Below are positions 55,776 to 64,000 of a stretch of DNA of 64,000 nucleotides, piece by piece. The position numbers were made by a program, and so were the translations under genes. The notes beneath the pieces are model-generated. The model had not been told where the DNA came from and ran no database searches. It saw only the letters and a list, made by a program, of their open reading frames with translations. This stretch comes from Candidatus Sneabacter namystus (lineage in GTDB: Bacteria > Pseudomonadota > Alphaproteobacteria > Rickettsiales > Rickettsiaceae). The DNA lies in the NCBI RefSeq assembly GCF_008189685.1, contig NZ_CP043312.1, positions 541,312-605,311 on the forward strand. The letters are read 5' to 3'. Numbering within the stretch: position 1 is the first letter of the stretch; every line of letters begins with the position of its first letter.

Positions 55776-57277
55776 TAATGATCAGTATTCTTAGCATGAC
55801 TAATTAATTCCCTTACCTTTCTCTTATCAAGAGGTTTGTTTATGACACAACTTTGAAATTCTTTATCTGTAATAGCGCCTAAATCTTCGACTGTCTTTAT
55901 TCCATACTCAACTAGTCTTACAAAATCTTCCCAACACACCATAGATAATAAATTACACAACTCATCATCAACACCATGAGATTGCAAAAACTCAGCTTTA
56001 GCTATCTGTTCTTTTTTATGCACAGAAACAGCCCTAGTAATAACTTCTTCAGCAATTTCACTGTTCAACCCTTCTATACCAGCAACTTGCTCCACTGTCG
56101 CATTTGCCAACGCTGACAAAGAATCAAAACCCTCTGATATCAACAATTGTGCTAGAACTTCATCAATATCTAAAACATCTTTAAATATACTAGTAACACT
56201 TTGAAATTCAGCAAGGCGTTTCGCAGAAGCATCATCTGCCGTAACAATCCTTATTTCCCATCCAACAAGATGAGAGGCAAGCCCAACATTCTGCCCTTTT
56301 CTACCTATAGCAAGACTTAACTGATCTTCTTGTAGTATAGTCTCCACCACATGTTGTGACTGATGTATTACCACTTTTTCTACTACAGCAGGCGATAAAG
56401 CATTTACAACAAATTGTGCCAAGTCAGAACTCCACTTCACAACATCTATCTTCTCACCATTCATTTCATGGGATACAGCCTGCACTCTTGCTCCTCTACT
56501 ACCAACACAACATCTAACAGCATCAATAGAATCATCAGAGCAATAAACAGCGATTTTAGCTTTAGAACCTGGATCACGAGCAATTGCCTTAATTTGCACA
56601 ATATCATCATAGATTTCAGGAACCTCCAAGGCAAATAACTTAGCCAACATTTGCTCATCTGTCCTTGACAAAAAGATTTGTGCCCATCCATCTCTTCTTT
56701 CAACTTTATATATGTAAGCCTTTACCCTATCTCCTATTTTAAAATTATCTACAGGTAGCATCTGTTTACGAGCTAGCCATCCTTCAGCATTACCAGCAGC
56801 TAATCCAACCATGACACCGCCATTACGCTCTACAGATTTTACTACTCCAGAAATCATATCTCCAACTCTGTCGTGAAATGCATCATACTCTCTCTCTTTT
56901 TCCGCTGTGACAAACTCTTGTGAAATTGCACGCTTAACAATTTCCGCAAACTCACAAGATAAATCTAAAGGTGGCAATTTTTCCTCTATCACATCTCCAA
57001 TTACACAATCTGGTTTTATCACACGTGCATCTTCAAAAGATATTTGAGTAATATCATCATCTTTATTAGTATCAACTACTGTAAGCACTCTATATATGCT
57101 TAAAACGCCATCTTTTTTATTAATACGAACCTGAATTTTGTGAAATTTACCATACTTTTTACTTCCTGCAGCAGCGACAGCATTCTCCAGCATTTGTAGC
57201 ACTATATCTTTGGATAAACCCTTGTCCTTTGCAACGGATTCAACCACATGCAATAACTCTTCTCCAGAAATACTCAT
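55775..57277 (-). CDS. nusA: Transcription elongation/termination factor NusA
   Basis: NusA binds RNA polymerase and influences pausing, termination and antitermination. The 500-residue protein has an N-terminal polymerase-binding domain, an S1 domain at about 135-200 (VGDMISGVVKSVERNGGVMVGL, then GDRVKAYIYKVER), two KH domains with CVGSRGARVQAV and AIGRKGQNVGLA, and C-terminal helix-hairpin repeats typical of alphaproteobacterial NusA (IEGLNSEIAEEVITRA). It heads nusA-infB. The gap of about 135 bases upstream separates it from pssA and probably holds the promoter. Confidence 0.96.
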   Translation of the reverse strand: MSISGEELLHVVESVAKDKGLSKDIVLQMLENAVAAAGSKKYGKFHKIQVRINKKDGVLSIYRVLTVVDTNKDDDITQISFEDARVIKPDCVIGDVIEEKLPPLDLSCEFAEIVKRAISQEFVTAEKEREYDAFHDRVGDMISGVVKSVERNGGVMVGLAAGNAEGWLARKQMLPVDNFKIGDRVKAYIYKVERRDGWAQIFLSRTDEQMLAKLFALEVPEIYDDIVQIKAIARDPGSKAKIAVYCSDDSIDAVRCCVGSRGARVQAVSHEMNGEKIDVVKWSSDLAQFVVNALSPAVVEKVVIHQSQHVVETILQEDQLSLAIGRKGQNVGLASHLVGWEIRIVTADDASAKRLAEFQSVTSIFKDVLDIDEVLAQLLISEGFDSLSALANATVEQVAGIEGLNSEIAEEVITRAVSVHKKEQIAKAEFLQSHGVDDELCNLLSMVCWEDFVRLVEYGIKTVEDLGAITDKEFQSCVINKPLDKRKVRELISHAKNTDH

Positions 57278-57413
57278 ACACCTACAATCAAATTAGTGAA
57301 ATTAAAACAGAAAAATACAAAAAGCATAACGCATTACATAGCAAAACCATACATAATGCATCACACAGTATAGTAGCAAACACAGAAAAACGCACCAATT
57401 TTAGACCAAAGGA

Positions 57414-58169
57414 CTATTTAGCAAAAGATTTCCCAGATTTGTAGTACACAATTACACTTAATATAACACTAACCAAGTAAATTAAAGCCATAAATGGAAT
57501 AAAGTACCAAGGATACAAATACAATAGTACAAGTATTATTACTACTAACAGAAAAAACATCCAAACATATTCTGTAGAAATTCTGATAAATTTTACGGAA
57601 AAAGTAGGAATTCTACTTGCCATAAAAAAACCTATCACAACAAGATAAGGAGCAAGAATAAAACGATTATTCAAAGAAAAATCTAATAACTTAGCAATAT
57701 CAAACTCTATCACTATAGGCATTATTGCAAAAGCAGCTCCAACAGGAGCTGGCATGCCAAGGAAAAAATGCCTCCCCCTACCATTATGAGCGTTAGGTTT
57801 ATGGGCAACTAAGTTAAACTTTGCAAGTCTTATTGCCGTGCAAGTAGTAAAAAAAAGAACAGATCCCCATAATAAAACATTCCTACCTGGCAAACACATA
57901 CACCATACATAAAGTAACAATGACGGAACAACACCAAAATTAACCATATCAGAAAGAGAATCCAGCTCTACACCAAAAGATGATGTCACCCTTAAAAAAC
58001 GGGCGACTCGCCCATCCATCATATCTAGAAAACCTGCAATAATGATGCACCAAACAGCACTTTCCCACTTGCCATTTAAGCCAAAACGTACAGAACTCAA
58101 CCCAACAGATAGGGCCATAAGAGTAATAATATTGGGTATCAATCTAACTAAAAAAAGAGATCGCGGCAC
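57414..58169 (-). CDS. pssA: CDP-diacylglycerol--serine O-phosphatidyltransferase
   Basis: PssA makes phosphatidylserine from CDP-diacylglycerol and serine. The 251-residue membrane enzyme starts LFLVRLIPNIITLMALSVGL and has the CDP-alcohol phosphatidyltransferase signature at about 45-67: D-x2-D-G-x2-A-R-x8-G-x3-D-x3-D (DMMDGRVARFL, then GVELDSLSDMVNFG). About seven further hydrophobic helices follow. It is directly downstream of psd, whose product decarboxylates phosphatidylserine, with 36 bases between the genes. The pair makes phosphatidylethanolamine. Confidence 0.95.
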   Translation of the reverse strand: MPRSLFLVRLIPNIITLMALSVGLSSVRFGLNGKWESAVWCIIIAGFLDMMDGRVARFLRVTSSFGVELDSLSDMVNFGVVPSLLLYVWCMCLPGRNVLLWGSVLFFTTCTAIRLAKFNLVAHKPNAHNGRGRHFFLGMPAPVGAAFAIMPIVIEFDIAKLLDFSLNNRFILAPYLVVIGFFMASRIPTFSVKFIRISTEYVWMFFLLVVIILVLLYLYPWYFIPFMALIYLVSVILSVIVYYKSGKSFAK

Positions 58170-58205
58170 AAGAAATAACTATATATAATCAACAATAACT
58201 AGAGA

Positions 58206-58913
58206 TCATTCTTTGACCTCATAAGCAAGATCACCAGTAGATGAATGTTGCTTTTGCAAATCAGATAAAACAGTCTCACCCGCTACCATTCTTTGCCCTT
58301 CAGCCACTTGCACGACAGAATCTGATGGCAAATACACATCCATCCTGCTACCAAATTTTATTATACCAAAACTAGATCCTATAATGACATCTTGTTGTTC
58401 CGATAAATTGTTTACTATTCTCCTTGCAATAAATCCAGCAATTTGACTAAAAGCCACCACCTGCCCTGCTTTGCTACGTAACAAAACGTAACATCTTTCG
58501 TTCATGTCACTAGATTTATCTAGAGACGCATTGATAAATTTACCAGCAATATATTTGACACATTCTACCTTACCCGTGCATGGTACCCTATTAACATGTA
58601 CATCAAAAACACTAAGAAAAATACTAATTTTGATTACCTCTTCCACACCCTCTACTGCGATTTGCTCAGGTAATTTAGTAACAGATATAGATGTAACCAC
58701 GCCATCTGCAGGACTCACCACAAGATTGTCAGCAATAGGAACAACTCTTGAAGGATTACGGAAAAATCCACACAACAATACGACGAAGACTAAAGCAAAC
58801 CAACCAAAGCCTGCATGAATCATAGAAAGTAAAAAAGCTGCTATAGCAGCGACTAAAATGACGGAATATCCTTCTCTATGGATGGCTGACAAATAGTACT
58901 TACTCTTGCTCAT
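58206..58913 (-). CDS. psd: Phosphatidylserine decarboxylase proenzyme
   Basis: Psd converts phosphatidylserine to phosphatidylethanolamine, the usual main lipid of Gram-negative membranes. The 235-residue proenzyme is the short type. It has one hydrophobic N-terminal segment, SPADGVVTSI, FLSVFDVHVNRVPC and the self-cleavage region GSSFGIIKFGSRMDVYLP, where cleavage between Gly179 and Ser180 creates the pyruvoyl group. Length and motifs are complete. It is upstream of pssA on the same strand and they form an operon. Confidence 0.95.
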   Translation of the reverse strand: MSKSKYYLSAIHREGYSVILVAAIAAFLLSMIHAGFGWFALVFVVLLCGFFRNPSRVVPIADNLVVSPADGVVTSISVTKLPEQIAVEGVEEVIKISIFLSVFDVHVNRVPCTGKVECVKYIAGKFINASLDKSSDMNERCYVLLRSKAGQVVAFSQIAGFIARRIVNNLSEQQDVIIGSSFGIIKFGSRMDVYLPSDSVVQVAEGQRMVAGETVLSDLQKQHSSTGDLAYEVKE

Positions 58914-58994
58914 AACGATACTAAAATGTGTATAACGATGAGATTTTATACCAAATATTTACAACGGTAAATAGAAGTTAAACGAAAACGTTCA

Positions 58995-60179
58995 TTATGT
59001 TTCTGAAACATGAGACTTAAATCTATTTACAACAACGAAAGAAAGAATCAATAAAAGAATATAAATACAAATAATCGGGGTAAAGCCATAATTCCTTACC
59101 AATATAATGCTTAAAGCAGAAATTGGCCAAACAAAATTGTAAACAAAGGCCATAGCTATTCCTTTAATACCTAATACTCGTGTGCAAAACACAGGTATTA
59201 CTGCAGCAAAACATGTAGTAACAAATTGATATAAGCAAGTAAATAGAGTAACGGTACCAAATCTTTCCAGTAAAAAAAAAGACAACGGTAATAGCATAAC
59301 TCCAATGCTAATGCTGAATAACAAAGAATACCTAATATTTGTTCTATAGGTGAAAAAACCAATACAAGGTGCAAATATAAAAGAAGCAAATAAGCCAATC
59401 AAAGAAGCAAAGTATACTTTTTCATGGCTGAAAGAATACAACGAAGTAAGAGTAGAGCTAAAATAAGCCGCATTTGTTATCAAAAGCCCTTGTATCATAA
59501 GCATAGAAAAAGCCAACATAATGTTATGCACCTTAACTTTTGGAATAGTCAAAGCCTCTTTCGAAGTAACGCTAACATTACGTCTCATAAAATATCCCAA
59601 AACTCCTAACACTCCTCCCAACAAAAAAGGTATTCTCCAATATTTTTCAACAATTTGAGCACAACTAAAATAGTGGGTCATACTCCACATCACTACATGA
59701 GCAATTATTGATCCTAAAGTAAAACTTGAAATAATAACCGAGGTAAAAAGGCTAAAATATCTGCCTAAGTAATCACTACCAAAATGCAAGTTATACGGTA
59801 GTTCAACAGCAAAAGCAGCGCCTTGCAAAGAGCGAAAAACTATTAACAATACAGGTGCCAAAACACCTATGACTTCAACTGAAGGAATGATACCTATAGC
59901 AAAAGTACTAAACGCCATCAACATCATGCTCAAAATTAACGAACGACGTACATCCATCCTTCTTAAAAAGGAAAATAACAATATACCTAATAAAGATCTA
60001 GCCCAAGGTGCTGCGGAAAATACAAAGACAGTTTTAACAAAACCCTGACCACCGCCAGAATTTGGAAAAAATACCTGAGCTATATACTGCGCTGATAAAC
60101 CAAACAAAACATAATCGTAATATTCAAGTGCAGCCCCTATGCTGCTCAAAGCAGCAAATTTGCCATAATCACGTTTCAT
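58995..60179 (-). CDS. MFS transporter, ProP-like, minus-strand copy
   Basis: The first ATG (60179) gives a 394-residue, twelve-helix carrier starting MKRDYGKFAALSSIGAALEYYDYVLFGLSAQYIAQVFFP; a TTG 27 bases upstream extends it. The helix-1 Glu-Tyr-Tyr-Asp-Tyr motif is the canonical acidic motif of the symporter family. Loop 2-3 is altered: instead of RPLGAxxFGxxGDxxGRK it reads WARSLLGILLFSFLRRMDVRRSL, so MFS motif A is degraded. SLQGAAFAVELPYNLHF in helix 4 keeps part of the family pattern. It may have changed substrate or coupling. It lies between psd and htpG and is separated from both by short gaps. Confidence 0.85.
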   Translation of the reverse strand: MKRDYGKFAALSSIGAALEYYDYVLFGLSAQYIAQVFFPNSGGGQGFVKTVFVFSAAPWARSLLGILLFSFLRRMDVRRSLILSMMLMAFSTFAIGIIPSVEVIGVLAPVLLIVFRSLQGAAFAVELPYNLHFGSDYLGRYFSLFTSVIISSFTLGSIIAHVVMWSMTHYFSCAQIVEKYWRIPFLLGGVLGVLGYFMRRNVSVTSKEALTIPKVKVHNIMLAFSMLMIQGLLITNAAYFSSTLTSLYSFSHEKVYFASLIGLFASFIFAPCIGFFTYRTNIRYSLLFSISIGVMLLPLSFFLLERFGTVTLFTCLYQFVTTCFAAVIPVFCTRVLGIKGIAMAFVYNFVWPISALSIILVRNYGFTPIICIYILLLILSFVVVNRFKSHVSET

Positions 60180-60249
60180 AATCAACAAAGTAGAAAAATC
60201 AAGCAAGCCGGATGCTATTACTTTTCAGTCCAAAAAGCAATTTTAATTG

Positions 60250-62139
60250 TTAACCAATTCTAGACAACGCTCTGTTAATACGATTACTCATATCTACAAC
60301 ATTTTCTGGGAAAGAACCATCTAAAAAAGTGGCTTGATCAAACATCAAATGCACAACATCTTCAGTATCAACACCACATGTACCAGCTTCAATTCTAGAA
60401 CGCAATTTCTGCAATATATCGTGAGATGGATTAATTTCTAGAATTTTAGACGATGGCTTTTCTATATGCTTTCTTGTCACCAATATTCTCTCCATATGTG
60501 AATCCATACCACCTTCTTCTGATACCAGACATACAGGACTATCTACAAGTCTATCAGAGATTCTTATATCTTTAATTTTTTGCCCCAAGCAAGTTTTAAA
60601 ATATTTACATAAAGCATCATTGTCACCTTTACTGTTTGCTTCACTTGCATCTTGATCTTTTTCTATTCCTAAATCAAAGCTAGATGCTGAAACAAATTTC
60701 TTGCCCTCAAACTCATTAATCATACCAACCCAAAAACTGTCTACAGTATCTGTAAGTAGCAAAACATCGATATCTCTTTTCAATAAACCTTCTATAGCAG
60801 GGTTAGCTAACATACGCTCTGTTGATTCACCAGAAAAATAATAAATACTCCTCTGATCTTGTTTACATCCCTCTATATAAGAAGAAAGGGTAATAAATTT
60901 TTTCTTCAACGCACTGTAAAACAGGGAAATTTTCAACAACAAGGGGGCATTTACATGATCTTCACATAACCCTTCCTTTAATACTGACCCAAAATTAGAC
61001 CAGAAATGTAAATATTCATCAAAATTATTCTTGAGCTTACATGTTAAAAAATCTATAACCCTCTTTACTATCACGCTTCTAATTTTACCAATCACAGGAC
61101 TGTTTTGAATATTCTCTCTACTAATATTCAAAGGTAAAGCATCAGTTTCTATCACGCCTCTTAAAAATCTGAGGTAATAAGGAACCAAATCTACCCCTTC
61201 ATCTGTTATAAAAACTTTTTTAATGTAAAGTTTCACTCTTCTTTTTCTTTCCGAAGAAAATAAATCAAATGTACGATTTGTAGGAAGGAAAAGTAAATTC
61301 GTAAATTCAACAACACCTTCGTTTACATTATGAAGTACCCCCCATGGAGAGTCTGGCACTTCTGCAATCTCTTTGTAAAAATCTTCATACTGTTGTTTAG
61401 AAACTTCATTTTTACTCTTTCTCCAAACCGCAATAGATGAGTTGACACACTTAGAATCTTCTTCTTGCACCGCATCACCATGAACATTTAACATTATAGG
61501 TACGGATACATAGTCAGAATATTTCTTTACCACCCTTTTTACATTATGGAAATCTAAATATTCAGAGTTGGGATCAAGGTGTACCACTATCCTTGTACCT
61601 CTTATCTTTTCTTCACTTTTCTCCACACAATAGTGACTAACACCATCAGAAGACCATTTGTAAACATCAGCACTTCCTGCTTTACAGCTAAATACCTCAA
61701 CATTTTTAGAAATCATAAAGACAGAGTAAAAACCAACACCAAATTTTCCTATAAAATCACTATCCTGTTGCCTGTCACCAGTTCTTTGTTCTAAAAATTT
61801 CTGTGTACCAGAATGCGCCACACTTCCTAGGTTTTTTCTCAACTCTTCTTCTGTCATACCTATTCCAGTATCATAAATGCTCAATGTATTTTCTTTTTTA
61901 TTAAGAATAATTTCTATATGCAAATCCTGCACATAAGAAGACAGAATTTCATCACTTTGAGCCAAATATCTCAAATTTTCGCATGCATCTGAGGCATTAG
62001 AAATAAGCTCTCGTAAACAAGTGTCACTATTGGTATAGATAGCATTAATCATAAGGTGCAATACTTTGCCTACCTCAGCATCGAATTGATGCAAGTTACG
62101 TTCTTGTTGTGCGTTGTTCATGTCACCACTATCTTGCAT
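60250..62139 (-). CDS. htpG: Chaperone HtpG (Hsp90)
   Basis: HtpG is the bacterial Hsp90, a dimeric ATP-driven chaperone for late folding. The 629-residue protein has the GHKL ATPase domain at the N-terminus: LRELISNASDAC, the YDTGIGM box, GSVAHSGTQ and IGKFGVGFYSVFM. The middle domain has GVVDSEALPLNISRE-like sequence (GVIETDALPLNISRENIQ) that contains the catalytic-loop Arg. The C-terminal dimerisation domain lacks the eukaryotic MEEVD tail as expected. Starts at 62139 or 62121 are both possible. No heat-shock promoter was recognised. Confidence 0.96.
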   Translation of the reverse strand: MQDSGDMNNAQQERNLHQFDAEVGKVLHLMINAIYTNSDTCLRELISNASDACENLRYLAQSDEILSSYVQDLHIEIILNKKENTLSIYDTGIGMTEEELRKNLGSVAHSGTQKFLEQRTGDRQQDSDFIGKFGVGFYSVFMISKNVEVFSCKAGSADVYKWSSDGVSHYCVEKSEEKIRGTRIVVHLDPNSEYLDFHNVKRVVKKYSDYVSVPIMLNVHGDAVQEEDSKCVNSSIAVWRKSKNEVSKQQYEDFYKEIAEVPDSPWGVLHNVNEGVVEFTNLLFLPTNRTFDLFSSERKRRVKLYIKKVFITDEGVDLVPYYLRFLRGVIETDALPLNISRENIQNSPVIGKIRSVIVKRVIDFLTCKLKNNFDEYLHFWSNFGSVLKEGLCEDHVNAPLLLKISLFYSALKKKFITLSSYIEGCKQDQRSIYYFSGESTERMLANPAIEGLLKRDIDVLLLTDTVDSFWVGMINEFEGKKFVSASSFDLGIEKDQDASEANSKGDNDALCKYFKTCLGQKIKDIRISDRLVDSPVCLVSEEGGMDSHMERILVTRKHIEKPSSKILEINPSHDILQKLRSRIEAGTCGVDTEDVVHLMFDQATFLDGSFPENVVDMSNRINRALSRIG

Positions 62140-62226
62140 AATTATCTTAATATAGATGTTAAATAAAAGTCACAGTATCGGAAGTACATTCAATTCTCAT
62201 TATAACTAATTATATACAACAAAAAG

Positions 62227-62940
62227 CTATACCAAATTTGTGCTAACAGCCTGCACATCTTCTGTATCTTCCAAGGCTTCTAAAAATTTCTCTATTTTGC
62301 TTAATTTATCCTGGTCAAGAACATTGACCAATTCTTTTGCTCTCCAGGTTAAATTTGCATTTACACACTTTCCAAGCTTATTTTCTAGCTGCTCTACTAC
62401 TTCACAAAATTTTTGAGGCTCAGCAAAACACACATAGTAATCTTCACTTATACAAAAATCTATCACACTAGTATCTGCAATTACTTCCAACAGTTCATCT
62501 TCGTTACAAACATCGGTATCGTAATATATCGCTCCTACATATGAAAACATGCATGATACACACCCAACTTCACCCAAGCTGGCACCATATTTGTTGAAGA
62601 TAGATCTAACATTTCCAGCAGCTCTATTGCGGTTATCTGTTAGTACTTCAACAATACAAGCAACACCATAAATGAAGCCTTCATATCTTACCTCTTCATA
62701 ATTTTCCCCATTGCCGGACGAAGTTGCTTTTAATATAGCAGAATCTATCCTACTTTTCGGTACATTTACAGACTTGGCATGAGCTATCACAGTACGTAAT
62801 TTTTGATTTAAAGATGGATCTGCACCAGATTTAGCGGCATGATACAAATCTTTCAAAATCTTCGTAAAAAGCTTCGCCCTTTTAGCATCTTGAGCACTTT
62901 TTCTATGTTGTATATTTTTGAACTTTGAATGACCAGCCAT
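62227..62940 (-). CDS. yebC: YebC/PmpR family protein (TACO1-like)
   Basis: YebC proteins act as transcription regulators in some bacteria and as a translation factor that relieves stalling on proline stretches in others; the mitochondrial homologue is TACO1. The first ATG (62940) gives 237 residues starting MAGHSKFKNIQHRKSAQDAKRAK, the family hallmark. The conserved KSRIDSAILKAT, YEGFIYGVACIVEVLTDNRNRA and SCMF segments are present. A TTG 15 bases upstream is not needed. It stands between htpG and maf on the same strand with short gaps. In some bacteria it neighbours ruvC, but here ruvC is 25 kb away. Confidence 0.95.
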   Translation of the reverse strand: MAGHSKFKNIQHRKSAQDAKRAKLFTKILKDLYHAAKSGADPSLNQKLRTVIAHAKSVNVPKSRIDSAILKATSSGNGENYEEVRYEGFIYGVACIVEVLTDNRNRAAGNVRSIFNKYGASLGEVGCVSCMFSYVGAIYYDTDVCNEDELLEVIADTSVIDFCISEDYYVCFAEPQKFCEVVEQLENKLGKCVNANLTWRAKELVNVLDQDKLSKIEKFLEALEDTEDVQAVSTNLV

Positions 62941-63015
62941 ACTATTTAAACGCAATTGCTCTAATTTTCATTATACTAAGATTAGGTATCATAATAAAAA
63001 AGCATCCACACACAC

Positions 63016-63621
63016 TCAAACATCCACTCCAACAGATGTAAGAAGATTCTTCAATTCAAGCAATGGCAATCCCTGAACTCCTGACACAGAACCACTCAAA
63101 AAAAGAATCAAGGCCTGGCTTTTCCCGTATATAGAATAGCCGCCAGCCTTATCTAATCCCTCTTTCGAATCAACGTACCATTGTATCTCGTGCTGAGTTA
63201 ATCTTTTAAAGCGCACCCTACTTTCTACAACTTTAACTCTTTTTACATGTTGCACTCCATCAGCATTCAAACTTCTACGTATAACACACAGACACGTATA
63301 CACCCTGTGCCTCCTTCCAGAAAGTTGTTTTAAACATTGTCGTACAAGATCATCACTTACGGCTTTAGGTAAAATTCTTCTACCTAAAGCAACAGCTGTA
63401 TCAGCACATATCACATACTCATTGTCTACAGTGCGCGAAACCTTTTCTGCTTTAGCCTCAGCTATACGTTTAACATATTCTCGAGGCAACTCTTTATCTA
63501 ACACTTCCTCATCAATGTCTGGAGGATGAACATCAAAATCTTCTTTCTTTAGCAAAGACTGAATCAAAGTAAATCTGATCGCAGAAGAAGATCCTAAAAC
63601 AAACCTCTTCTTACCTTCCAT
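63016..63621 (-). CDS. maf: Maf family nucleotide pyrophosphatase
   Basis: Maf proteins hydrolyse non-canonical nucleoside triphosphates (dTTP, UTP or modified pyrimidines) and in some bacteria affect septum formation. The 201-residue protein begins RFVLGSSSAIRFTLIQSL and has the family motifs KAEKVSRTVDNEYVICADTAVAL, SGRRHRVYTCLCVI and AGGYSIYGKSQALI. The usual Ser-Arg in 'LASxSPRR' is changed to LGSSSAIRF, so the binding loop is slightly altered. It is the last gene before tRNA-Ile on the minus strand, upstream of yebC. Confidence 0.9.
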   Translation of the reverse strand: MEGKKRFVLGSSSAIRFTLIQSLLKKEDFDVHPPDIDEEVLDKELPREYVKRIAEAKAEKVSRTVDNEYVICADTAVALGRRILPKAVSDDLVRQCLKQLSGRRHRVYTCLCVIRRSLNADGVQHVKRVKVVESRVRFKRLTQHEIQWYVDSKEGLDKAGGYSIYGKSQALILFLSGSVSGVQGLPLLELKNLLTSVGVDV

Positions 63622-63697
63622 ATAAAAAATTTCTTTTTAGTTTAAGCAAATAACAGGGCACTTAAAGTTGCACTAGGTAGTCAAAACAAGAAAGCAA

Positions 63698-63773
<76 letters not shown>

Positions 63774-64000
63774 AACTTGATAAAATGAACACCCAAGTTT
63801 TATCTGCAATCAAACTTTCGTGTCAACTACAAATTTTAACCAAGACATGATAAAAGAAATCTCACACCAACACCCCACGTACACCACAAGGCAACATGGC
63901 AATGAATATTGACAGTAGAGCCTTTTAACTTTAACCTTTAATAGGGTCTGGTATGCTTTAGTCAAAATCCTCTAAACCGAATGATACACCACAATAGTAT
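63774..64000. other. Terminal gene-free stretch
   Basis: No gene is supported in these bases. A TTGACA (63909-63914) with TAACCT 17 bases later on the plus strand could be a promoter for a gene beyond the window, but the -10 is poor. Confidence 0.3.

Noticed and set aside
63909..63937. TTGACA with TAACCT as a promoter at the right edge
   Set aside because: The -10 is poor and no downstream gene is visible before the window ends.

Overview
The window is 64 kb of AT-rich, gene-dense DNA from an alphaproteobacterium, almost certainly a member of the order Rickettsiales. The evidence is two ADP/ATP translocase (tlc) genes typical of energy-parasitic intracellular bacteria, a class I lysyl-tRNA synthetase, a circularly permuted two-piece tmRNA, a MipZ division-site ATPase, a Tim44-like protein, and many ProP-type MFS osmolyte carriers. 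A murD gene points to peptidoglycan. A divergent gene set that I read as flgJ-flgN-flgK-flgL would fit Midichloriaceae-like lineages, some of which are known to carry flagellar genes. The family assignment is inference. No insertion sequence, phage, CRISPR array, rRNA or replication origin was seen.

Layout. 0-6.8 kb: the 5' part of an MsbA-like ABC exporter, a second complete ABC exporter on the other strand, yraN, a parvulin-type isomerase, secA and an unknown exported coiled-coil protein. 6.8-11.8 kb: a structured-looking leader, tlc copy 1, mutL and an MFS carrier. 11.8-24.8 kb: tRNA-Ser, fabI, fabZ-priA, prfA, nrdA-nrdB, mnmE-xerC, a timA-like gene, lipA, tRNA-Thr and nhaA. 24.8-35.3 kb: pepA-mipZ-yihY-tsaE, then rlmE, xseA, recJ and murD on the opposite strand, then tlc copy 2. 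35.3-40.9 kb: the 4.5S SRP RNA gene, dnaX, a short rodZ-like gene, ruvC, a GST-fold protein, folD, a ferredoxin-NADP reductase and the permuted ssrA gene. 40.9-46.0 kb: a minus-strand operon of four divergent proteins running into rplU-rpmA, preceded by rho. 46.4-53.4 kb: fdxA, lysS, three tandem ProP-like carriers and an nfu gene. 53.4-63.8 kb: nusA-infB, pssA, psd, another MFS carrier, htpG, yebC, maf and tRNA-Ile.

How the genes fit together. Most are core information-processing and envelope genes of a reduced genome: DNA repair and recombination (mutL, recJ, xseA, ruvC, priA, dnaX), translation (infB, nusA, prfA, rplU, rpmA, lysS, tRNAs, ssrA, mnmE, tsaE, rlmE), protein targeting and folding (secA, SRP RNA, htpG, parvulin), fatty-acid and phospholipid synthesis (fabI, fabZ, pssA, psd), cofactors (lipA, folD, nfu, fdxA), deoxynucleotides (nrdAB) and cell division or shape (mipZ, murD, rodZ-like). 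Transporters (two Tlc, five MFS, NhaA, two ABC) reflect dependence on a host cell. The most notable element is the 41.5-44.5 kb cluster, whose order, lengths and terminal sequence patterns match the flagellar flgJ-flgN-flgK-flgL module despite extreme divergence. Its last gene overlaps the start of rplU by one base.
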